From Caprimulgus europaeus (taxonomy: Eukaryota > Chordata > Aves > Caprimulgiformes > Caprimulgidae): a DNA stretch of 64,000 nt. The DNA is taken from contig OU015541.1 in the NCBI GenBank assembly GCA_907165065.1, forward strand, positions 9,992,501 to 10,056,500, written 5' to 3'. This document shows, piece after piece, positions 51,401 through 61,400 of this stretch (position 1 is the stretch's first letter; each line of letters opens with the position of its first letter). The notes under the pieces were generated by a model. It searched no databases and was not told where the DNA came from. It saw nothing but the letters and a program-made list of their open reading frames with translations. Made by a program: the position numbers and the translations under genes.

Positions 51401-53079
51401 GGGTCAAAGTTCTGCTCAGCCTCCCTTTAGCTGGAAAGCTGAATTTCTGGGTGGTGTTTAATACATTGTCCAACAGCTAAATAAGTTGCTGTGTTAAAAA
51501 TAAAAGCTGTCTACAAATAAAGAGGAAGAAGGAGTTGGGGAAATGCGTGGTTTCAAGAGCATAGGAGGTGGTAGGACTGAGTGGAAAAGAAAAATGTGAA
51601 AAGCTGTGGAGGAAGAACAGATGCAGGGGAAAAAATGAAGATAAAATTACCCTCTGGAAATGAAAACAAAGGCAGTAACAAAACTGTCAGAAATAGAAAA
51701 GGAAGTCTAGAGTTATAAAATGGGTAAAAATAGGTGTCATGATGGAGGTGGGGGACAAGGTAGTGTTTCCCAGTAGCCCTCTGCCTCCTTTGGACAGGCT
51801 GCAGGGGCTTCCTGCAGGCGTCACTGGCTGGGATGGGACTTTGTGCAAGTGAAGGGAAGGACTGGAGTCCAGTAGCACACGTGAAAACAAGGCTCCCTGG
51901 TCTGCAATGTGATCATTGTGGCATCTGCAGGACATGCTGCTCTATGATGACAGGTCGATGGACTCTCCATAACTGGCAAATGTGTTGTGCTGATCCCCCT
52001 GACCGCTGTCAGTCAACTGACTGGCATCAGGTTTTGTTTCTTCCCCCTCTTCACAACTGTTACTTTTCGTTTTGGTCTGTTCAAATCCTAGTTTGATGAT
52101 CCTGAACATGTCTCATGTAAATCTCATCCTTTTCTGGCTATTTTCTCAAGAGAAACAACTACTTGCCCTGGAGCCCCTTGTTTTCAATGCAGTTGAAAAA
52201 TTGTTGTAACACATTGAGCTGTGAGATCAGGTTTCTTCCCAGTTCAGCGGCCTGCACGGGCTCTCGTGAGATGCCTCATTGATTCAAAGCACTTACAGTG
52301 ACCTACTGGACTCTGTGTAATATAAGGTCTGTCTGTGTCAAGGAAATGTTCCATCTGTGTGTGCAAATGGCTCGTCTGCGCCAAGGTCAATGCTGGCAGC
52401 TCAGCCAGCAAAGCTGTTCCTCGTGGGTCGTGTGGTGCGATGCTGTCTCTGCAGTTGTACGTGGAGTGGGCACAGATCGACGTGCGTGGGTCTGTGCAGA
52501 GAGCAGGAAGCTGATGTTAATCTCTAGCAGCCAAAGGGCAGGCAGAACTGGAGGCAGACCAGTGTTTTTACAGCTGAGTGATTCCAGTTTTGCTCTTCAC
52601 TCAAGGACCATCCTTATCTTCATGGTGGCATTAACTTAGGGCTGAGCTTGGCCTCAGATGGTTGGTAGAGGAGAGTCCAGGATCTTCCTTCAAGTGTTGG
52701 GTTGGAAATATGTTGTGTAAAAATAATGACCAACGTTCAGCAGAAATCCAATGTGGCTGGGTGAGCCCCACTTTACACATCAGTCAAGTCTGAGCCATGG
52801 ACCTGCTGTCTCCTGATAGAGGACATATTTCCCAGTGCAAGACACGAATAGTTCCTTCAGGCTGCCCAGGGACCCAGCACAAGGTGTGGGCTCTGCCTCC
52901 TGCAACGAGCCAGGCCCACTGACCCCTCTCCTAAATACGGCTGCTGGGATACCCAGGTTTCGATGCAAACAGAAGCCCCTTGTGCTCCTCCTCTGCAATC
53001 CCCCAAAGGGCAGGAGCACGTTTACCATCTGCACAGCACAGGTGTGGGTCCCCGTGCAAACGCCCTGCACAACCTGGCA
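48433..53079. other. Non-coding DNA, nothing recognised
   Basis: The sequence is AT-rich up to about 51 kb, then closer to even composition. The frame at 52298-52639 (plus, 113 residues) and that at 51833-52096 have no recognisable domain. Near 51238 a CCCAG then GTAAAAT reads as either an acceptor or a weak donor. No element is identified. Confidence 0.5.
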
Positions 53080-53190
53080 GAGCTCGCACACTGCCACGAT
53101 TGTGCCGCTGGGCTGGCCGCTCCGGTGCACAGCTGCGGGGACACGGCCATCTGCACGAGCTGAGCCGCTGCGGCGGGGAACGGGCAGACC
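53080..53190. promoter_or_regulatory. Small CpG cluster
   Basis: About a dozen CpGs fall within roughly 110 bases (CCACGATTGTGCCGCTGG, GGCCGCTCCGGTGC, GAGCCGCTGCGGCGGGGAAC). This far exceeds the surrounding density. The cluster overlaps a 143-residue minus-strand frame (52780-53211) and a 130-residue plus-strand frame (52835-53227). Neither shows a known domain. It may be a small promoter or enhancer, a GC-rich exon of unknown type, or a remnant of a mobile element. Confidence 0.35.
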
Positions 53191-56100
53191 TTTGGCTTCA
53201 GTAGCAGCCATTCAAGAGCTGACATGAACTAATTTATGAGAAATTGCTTTTAGCAGGTGCTAACCTGTCTCGACCATGGATAATAGGATAGTTGCTGTTG
53301 GGAATCAAACCAAAGAGCCGTAAAACCTGACTATCATTAGGCGGTTTGCTAGAGAGCACAGCTGTTGCACTGTCATCATTTCTCTCCGTCGAAGTCGCAC
53401 CAATTCCTGCTGAATTCTGGCCAGCTAAATGCCAGGAATTAGAGCCACACAATCACAGAGTAGCAATTGCCACTTCAGTCTTACTCAACTCTATCTGTGT
53501 GCGCGTGTTTGTCTGGCTGCCGCGTTGCCACGTGCTCTGGACACCTACTGCAAACCTCTGTTCTTTGCTTACCCCCCCACTTCTATTTCTCTGCTAGAGT
53601 TAGAACAAGAAGTGAGTATTTTTTTCCCTTCAATCTCACCATATATGTCACTAATAGGACTTTTCAAAACTTTGTCAGTCACCTTTGGTAACAGCCTGAG
53701 GAATACTGTAGGGACATCTCTAGTAGCTGGATACAGGATACTGTATTTCTTAGTTTGTCCGGTTGAGTAATTGCTTGGAATAGCCTCGTGGACTTGCACA
53801 ACTGTTACTCAGAAGGAAGAGAAAAGCCAGTTGGGGAATCAAAATATTTCTAGGGAAACTTACATACGAATCAGGTTAAAATCAACAGGTCAGGGTTTGA
53901 TTTGATCATAAATTAGGTGCCTGGAGAGAATTTGTTGGGAGGAACAACATTCAGCATATTGAAATCATTTGAAAAAACACTGTTTATTGATGTACCATTT
54001 TTCATAATTAACATAAACTGTTGCTCCTGCTTTTTGCACTTAATGTGTTTTAGTTGTAAGATACTGTTGAAGAAAAGGTTGAGAATCCAAACTATTAGAC
54101 TCTCCCCTTGTTGTCCCTCTGATTCTGGAGAACGCATTCCTGGAGGTGACACTCTTTGATAGCACTGTAGGGCTGGATCAGCAAGCTCAGTTCTCACCCT
54201 GGAAATCATCTGGCTGCATCAGGTAGCAGCAGGGAGCTGAGCCTGGAGAGGAGCTCACTTGGGCAGCAGCCTGCGTGGCGAGCAGCAAACTCTGCTCGTC
54301 AGTCTGGCATCTTTCACTAACACCAAATTTGCTTTAAGGTTAAAAAAAAAAGAAAAGAAAGAAGCCAGAATGTGGTTGAGAGTGAACATATGTTGGAAGT
54401 TCAGCTTAGGTAATACAATAAGCTCTTCAGGAGTGGATTCTCTTTCTTCTCAGTGTAAATAAATACCCATGATAGCCCCAGACATATTCATTTTCTTGCG
54501 ACTCTCCCCCTCCCTTATCGGAGGTGGTGTCCTGTGCGTTATTGACGTGGGCTCGTTTGTGAGACTGTGCTCTTGTCCATATGTGCAAGTCACTTAATCA
54601 GATGAGAAGCAATGTGTAAAATAACAAGAGTGTGGATGTAAAGTTCTCAAATGGCCAGCACTGGGATTAATACTTAATGGCCTATTGACACAGAATATTT
54701 ATTGACGAGCAACACAAGGTTCCAGTACCACCAATACAGGGTGGTTTTGGAAGGCTGCATCCTTCAAAAAAAAAATAATCATAATTTAATTAGTAAAATT
54801 ATTTTTATTAGTGTTTGTTACAGATTCTCTTACTATGGTTTTGGGGAAGTGTTCACTTTCAAGTAAATGATTTGAGGTAAAGAAAGACCCTCTAAAATCA
54901 GATTAGATTTTTTGAAAGGCCTGATGAGACTGTTACGACTAACAATCCTTTTAGAAATGCTTGATAAAATAATTAAAAGGAAAATCAAATTTTTTGCTTT
55001 GGGGCATAAATTGATCAAGGAAATCTTTCCCGTGCACAGCTGTCTAGTTAAGTATTCAAAATGCAAATGCATGTGCATGTGAGTGATTGTGATTTTCCCA
55101 GCCTTGGAAACTGGTTCGTGGGAGCAGCAGAGGGGACCAACACCATCCCCACCCCAGGTCACCAGGGCCAGGAGCAGCCCTGATCTGACAGAGGCAGCGA
55201 TCAGATGGAGCAGCACCAGGCTGTGCCGAGGCTGTGCTGGTGGTTCAGAGGAGGAGTGGGGATTACCTCTGCCCAAGGTTCCTCCTGATCAATCAGAGCC
55301 TGGTCATTGAGAACATGAGGTGACCCAGTGCATGTGCTGTGGGTCTATTTCTCCCTTGGAATAGACCTTAGAGACGTTGTGATAAACCAGGGGTGCTTCA
55401 GTGTGCACTAAGCAGGGCTTTGCTGAGGAAAAGAAACCAAAACACTCTGTACCTGTCCAGGACAGCGTCAGTTCCACACCAGATCTGCTCTGCCACTGCC
55501 TTTGTCATCACACTGAGTCGTTGCCAGCTCCAGACCTCTCAGCTCTCCTGGGGACCAGCACACCCAGATTACCGAGGACACTGCGAGAGTTACAAACAAC
55601 TGAGCTTGGCTCTCCACTCCCAAACTGGAGACTAAACCAATTATGTTTTTAAGGTAATTCAGCAGACTTAATGAAACAAGCTGGAGCAAATGGGTGAAGT
55701 TTTAGGATAACTCTTCCAAGATCTGTAATTCTTTGGGGAAACTGTTCCTCTAGACTCAGTTTTTGGTAGCAGTGTGCTTCACACGAATCCTCACAGGAAA
55801 ATGCTCCCAGGGTAGGTAGTCAGTGGAGTTACTGACTGGGTGACTGGGAGAGGCTGGTCTATATAAAGGCTTAGTGCTCTACAGACTGCATAGGGCTGGG
55901 AGCGAATGGGAATGGAAACCTCAGGGAAGAGTCAGCTCCTTCCCCAAATCGTGGGTGACAGTCAGGGCTGCAGCAATGCACACTTGGTAGTCCCTTCCTA
56001 ATCACTTAAGTCAGTACAAATTCATTATTTTTACAGCTCATGTATAGTATTTCCTGACTGATTCCTACAGGTTCCATGTGCTGTTGTTTTAAGGAGAACA

Positions 56101-57177
56101 AAAATGAAAAATACAGTGGAATAAGATAAATGAGTTCACTGCAGTTAGAAGAGTGTGCTGGCACACTGACCTGGCCCTATATATATTGATATATACCTGC
56201 ATGGATGTAGAAGCAAATAGAACCTTATAGATGTAGATGTGCAAGTACTAACAGAAACACACCTACACATACCCAGATTTTATAAATCTACAAACATAAA
56301 TACATACACCTACGTGACAATCTGGATAAATCTGTGACAGATACACATTCTTGCTCACAGGCAGACAGGCAGGTACCCCTGCTCTGGTACATGTGTGCAC
56401 AGACAGGTACACAGATGCCACCTGTAATTTTAGACCAGGTGACACATGCACACACACAGCTGGTGGTGAGCACTGGGCAAAACAGGTATCAGGGAACTGA
56501 CCTCTAAGTCTGGGCAAGTGAACTGAAACCTAGAAGCAGCAAGGCTGGGGCTTTTAATGAAGTGAATGAGAAATGAAAAAAGATAGATTGAAAGTGCCTG
56601 GTGCTGTGATACATAATTGATGAGACTCCAAGCAGGGCTTCAGTGTCTAATAAATTATTAAACACCGACTCATTAGGGAAAGATTTCATTATAGGATAAT
56701 TTAATTAAACGGCAAGCAAAGAGGAAAGAGCTTTAAGGGACTGAGTCCCAGTTTTTCCACTGTGACACTGGTGATTTAAAGAGAGAGAAGCCAAGAAATG
56801 GTCCTGGGGCTGGGGAGGTTATTTACTGTGCACGAGAGGACTGATTCTCAGTTTCCTCGACACTTACGTTTTCATTTACCTGCTGCAAAGTGGGAGTGGG
56901 ATTTTGTTGTTGTGGTTTAAAGGCATTTTGCAGACACTTTTCCATGGTGTAAAAGACTGCCTTCCTCACAGGGCACCTGAGAACTGGCTCTGGCAATGCT
57001 GTCCCAACTGGTGACAGAAATGACATTACTGGTTGTGGTCCCTGGAGAGTGCAGGGCTGGAGGTGCAAACAAGGCCAGGCTTTGCTCCCAGGGGCTCTGG
57101 TGAGGCCAGGGCTTGGATGACCCTGGCTGGTCACTCACCAGCCTCTGGCAGCCACCCTGCTCCAGGGGATGGGACAG
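53191..57177. other. Non-coding DNA, nothing recognised
   Basis: Frames of up to 147 residues (54833-55276, minus) have no domain. A stretch rich in ACAC and CAGGTA words at 56250-56460 is low complexity. No paired splice sites of good quality were noticed. Confidence 0.5.
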
Positions 57178-57247
57178 CAGCCACAGCTCGCTCAGGTTCT
57201 GCAGCCACAGCTCGCTCAGGTTCTGCAGCCACAGCTCGCTCAGGTTC
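57178..57247. repeat. 24-bp minisatellite, about 2.9 copies
   Basis: The unit CAGCCACAGCTCGCTCAGGT-TCTG repeats at 57178-57201 and 57202-57225, with 22 further bases at 57226-57247. No mismatch is seen. The unit is a multiple of three, so frames on both strands pass through it as 8-residue repeats (for example ATARSGSA on plus, ERAVAAEP on minus). I regard that as a consequence of length, not evidence of coding. Confidence 0.95.
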
Positions 57248-57441
57248 CCACATTGTCTGGCTGTATGGAGGGGATGAGCTCCCCAAATCACCCTGTGGGC
57301 ACTGCAGAAAGCAGGGGCAAGGAAAAGACATCGAGTGTTTGACATCTTCCCATGATTGGAGAGGAGATGTTTTCATTTGACATTTTCATCATCAGGACAT
57401 AAATTTGTACAAATAGTGACTTTTTTCTTCTTTTCCTATAG

Positions 57442-57485
57442 GGCTTTTTTTTACCCAGATGAGTTTATTCCTCCATCTCAGTTAG
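57442..57485 (+). other. Candidate 44-bp internal exon
   Basis: A very pyrimidine-rich acceptor (GACTTTTTTCTTCTTTTCCTATAG, AG at 57440-57441, with a branch-like AGTGAC just upstream) is followed 44 bases later by a strong donor (GTTAG then GTAAGG at 57486). One frame is open through the segment (reading AFFYPDEFIPPSQL); the other two have stops. I do not recognise the peptide. The length is not a multiple of three. Confidence 0.25.
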
Positions 57486-58214
57486 GTAAGGACATCAGAA
57501 GGGGCAACTGGGAGGGAGGAGGCAGGGTGGTCAGGTCAGAGAAGAGCCCCGGGACAGCAGTGATAGAGAGGTGAGCAACCCAGAGGGGTTTCCTTCTGCG
57601 TCTGTTCTGGTGAAGGTTGGTGAACCTCACTAAGTTCTTTCCCTGCCTCTTTTTGCTTAAACAATGTCTGAAACAAATATATCTGCAGACTTGTTGGGTG
57701 ATTAGATTGCTTTGCTTGGGGCTGTAAGTGGGATGGTTGCCCAGCTGCTGTCTCTGCACAAGGGGGTTTTCAAGATGGAACAGACAAGGTCAGGTGCATC
57801 CAAACTGATAAATAAAACAAGAACTTGCAAAATGACAAGCATAGCAGAAGCAGAAAATCCTCATTTCCAAGCAGCTACATTCAGTATCTGTTTTACTTTG
57901 GAAAGATGAATGCAGCTGTCTAACATTTGCTCAAGTCTTCAATTTTGGGCCCCATTTCAATTCCTTCAGGCTTTCCAAGGACCAGAGAATGTCTGCAAAG
58001 TGGGATAAATTAAGGGTGAAGTTTTGCAAACGCTGTGATATTATTGCAAAACAAATAACACCTCATTTTACTAGGTTTTTTGTACGATAGATAAAGATAT
58101 CTATCTTTAGAAGATAAAGATAGAAGATAAAGAACACAGGAAAACTATCTTTGATTGAAGGAATCTGTTCATCTCTTTGCAGGGAAAGCAAGGAGAGGGA
58201 AGGAATGATGAACA
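57486..58214. other. Non-coding DNA with a small GATA-rich palindrome
   Basis: TAAAGATA (58092-58099) and TATCTTTA (58102-58109) face each other across two bases, followed by further AGATAAAG words to 58132. No gene is recognised. Confidence 0.55.
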
Positions 58215-58440
58215 CAAAGGTGATGGAGGCACATCAGGCTGTGTTAATAAAAAGTGCAGCCAGCAGGTTGTAGAAAAAGGTGATTCCCCTCTGCTCCACA
58301 GCTGTGTGACCCCTCCTGGAGTGAAGTGTTGGTTCTGGGCTCCCCAGTTTGAGATCCTAATAAACTGGAGGGTGTCCAGTGAAGGGCCACTGTGATAGGA
58401 GGCTGGAGCAAGCAGCTGGGTGAGAGCTGCAAAAGGCTAA
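58215..58440 (+). repeat. CR1 LINE fragment, 3' ORF region
   Basis: GCAGCCAGCAGGTTGTAGAA, GGTGATTCCCCTCTGCTCC, TGTGTGACCCCTCCTGGAGT, TTCTGGGCTCCCCAGTTTG, GTGTCCAGTGAAGGGCCACTG and ATAGGAGGCTGGAGCA follow the avian CR1 consensus in order (GGCCAGCAGGTCGAGGGAGGTGATTCTGCC and onward). The fragment is on the plus strand and lacks the 3' tail. It is diverged and dead. Confidence 0.88.
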
Positions 58441-61400
58441 CAGGGATCTTAATTGCTTCTAATTGCCAGGCTCTTCATAGGAATTGTAACAGGTAATTTT
58501 ATTCCTCCAAGGATATTCTTGGCTATCAGATTGTAATAAAATGCTCAGCTAGATGTCATTCTTAAGTGTATAGTCATTAGAAAAAATACCTTTGTCTTTT
58601 ATCATGTGAAGAGAGTTCTTCATAAATAAAGAATTGTACTTAACTGCAGTCACATGCCAGATTACCCACAGCTTTTCCCTATAAATGCTGGTCTTTTGGG
58701 GTGCTTGTTTACTGATTGTGACAGAAAAACAGGAAATGGCTGGGATTTTATGCTGGAATGCAACTTTGTGGTGAGTGTGGTCAGAAATTTGGGAAGTCCC
58801 CCAGAAATGCCAACTTTTTTTCATTACTGTTAAGAAAAGAGAGAGGCTAGGAAAAAAAAAAAACCAACAACAAACCTGCCAGACAAAGGAGGAATCTGAC
58901 AACATCTGTCTCTTTAAAATCACCTATAATTGCCTGAGAGAAAGGAAATCAGTCCAAAAGGCACTTATGTGCACTGCAAGAAGAGATTATTCTGTCTGAG
59001 ACTGATTGTGTCAGCTTTGGTTAAGAGTCTCATTAGATCCTGGCACAAAGCATGAAAGAAAAGGACCTTTCCTAAGTCTTTTTCTGCAGAGAAAGCTAAA
59101 ACTGGGCTATTTCAACTAAAAAAAAAGCAAGAGATTATATAAAGTATGAGTTCTTGGCTGGCTGGCTGACCCTTTTCAGGTTAGGGTGGGAGTTGCTGCT
59201 CTGCTAAGGTGGGGAGGCTCTAAAAAACTCGTGACAGCCAAAAAGTCCATCAGATGTAATTGCTGGCTGGGCAGCATGAACGAAGTTCTGCAATGACACT
59301 TGGACCTGTCTCCCTGTCCTAAATTAAGGAACCTACTCTGGTAAGTCCCTTTAGCTGGTGACCTGGGAAATGGAGCTGGGATGCTTAATTTCAACAGATA
59401 AGCAAGTTAAAAACAATTAAGCAAAAAGACAATGGAACAGATAAAGCAGATCACAAAATTGGCAGCAATTAACACATTCTGAGTCGTGCTCTTGAACTGT
59501 CTTGCTGATGCATGTTCCTTGCTTCCATTACTCGAGGGTGTAATTAATGTGTGAACTTACTGTGTTTAGTACTAGGTGGTTGGCAGAGGAACAGTCTCCA
59601 GAGTCTCTGCAGAGCTCAATCTTTAGCATTAGATTTTCTTTTCAAGATCTCCCTAAAATAATTCAAAATTGCTTTTCTGCAAAAATTCTTTGACTGATCC
59701 TAGTGTGTGAAGTAGAGAAGCCTCTTCTCCTTCCCTCATAAAAGCTTTCACTTTGAGCATCTCTTGTTCCTGTGCACAAAATGTCTGTGATAAGAATTCA
59801 GATAGATGCTGTGGTCACATCTTCCTTCCTCTGGCTGACAACAAATATCAGCTATTTCATTTCAGAGAGGGTGGCACATGCTCACATTGCTATTGATGGC
59901 AGAAGGATTACTTCTGTGATTACTCAAACTTACTCTCAAGGACTATTTTGGAAAGAAGACAGCCAATGAAGCTGAAGAAAACTGGCTTAATAATGCAAGT
60001 TAATATTTTTGCATGACTGCCCAAATGCAGTGCTTGCTCTCTTCTAAGAATTCAATAAGAGAGCTATGAAGAACTCCTGAAAACTCCCAGTTTTATGCTG
60101 TGAATTCTGAACTGCCAAAGATTTAGAAGTTTGGCTTGGTTTACACAGATGCTCAGAAGATGATGCTCTCTTTGGTCTGCAGAGGGAGCAGATAATTTTC
60201 TAAGGAAAGTATTTCTGAGGAGAGTTTCAGGAAAATTTGAACTCATATGTGAATTGCCTGTCATCTGATGGATCAGGCTCTTCCTCTGGGATGAGGAAGA
60301 AAAAAAATATGAAATGGGTAAAGGGGGAAAGAGGTGAAGAGACATACTTCCCCATATTACTCAGGTTTTATATACATTCACGTCTGGCTGTACATGCACA
60401 AGAAGAAGTTTTTTATCTTGTTTATCCCAGAATAAGCCTGGAGTGACTCTACTAGTGTTCACAGGTACCTTCTTGCCCCCAAACAAGTCCTTCCTTGCTT
60501 TTTCAACCTTCTCCTCAGCTGAGGCCATCCTCACAAAGCTTTGCACCACAGCTTGGTTAGGTCTTTAGCTACCACTTCTGAAGCTAACGTTCATCCTGGC
60601 ACCCCTTCCTGGGGCTCTTTGCTGCAGTGATATTGGCATCACAGCTTGCAGACTACATTTTTCCTGGCCATGCTGATGATAGGGGATTACTGCAGCAGAG
60701 CTGGACTTGGCACAAGCCTTCAGAGCCAGGCTGGCAGGAGCACTGTGTCACAGCTTCCAGGTCCCCTCCTACCCTGTCACTGAACCAGGACTTGTATGAA
60801 GAAGGTTATTTGGGAACCCTGTTCCCTAACAAAACTTGTTCCAGGGATAAATATCCTCCCCTGCCTTCTGTTAGCAGGAGATTTAGGGTATTTCTCGATT
60901 TGTAGTGGCAAAGGAATAGAAAAGAGACCTATCTAATAGAACAGGTAATTTGAAGAGCTTTAGTTATCTGTGCCTACTTCTTGGCACTCCCAGTTTTGTT
61001 TGGTGATCTTTAGAAACCATGTCACCTCCTGCCTCGGTTTCTCCAAATGTAAAATGTAGAAGTCTCCTAGATGTGCTGTGAAACTTACTGGTTGTCTAAA
61101 ACATGCCTGGGAATGAAAAGACTATCCTTGCACCCATGGCACATTTTGAGTCAAAGGTCTCCAACTGCTTTGCAGGCATTGCATAGCCCCAAAGCCTGGA
61201 AGTCAGGCAAACAAGACTGATTCAAATGGTGTGAGGGTGGGACAGATAGACATCCATCTCAGCAGTGCCATCATCTGATGTAAGTGCTAGGGGCATGTTG
61301 TTGGGATTAGTGTATCCCTGGGGATGGAAGGGTGGTGAGCTGCTAGTGCCTGTCCTTGTGTTTTGAGAACAGCCCAGAGCCTCATCTTCCTGCTCTAGCA

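Noticed and set aside
54833-55276. 147-residue minus-strand frame
   Set aside because: Composition changes halfway and no family is recognised. It is best explained as chance.
57033-57380. 115-residue frame with an internal 8-residue repeat
   Set aside because: The repeat is the 24-bp minisatellite read in frame. The minus strand gives equally neat repeats, so there is no coding evidence.
58092-58109. TAAAGATA/TATCTTTA palindrome as a possible regulatory site
   Set aside because: It sits in a GATA/AGATAAAG low-complexity patch, where such palindromes arise easily.
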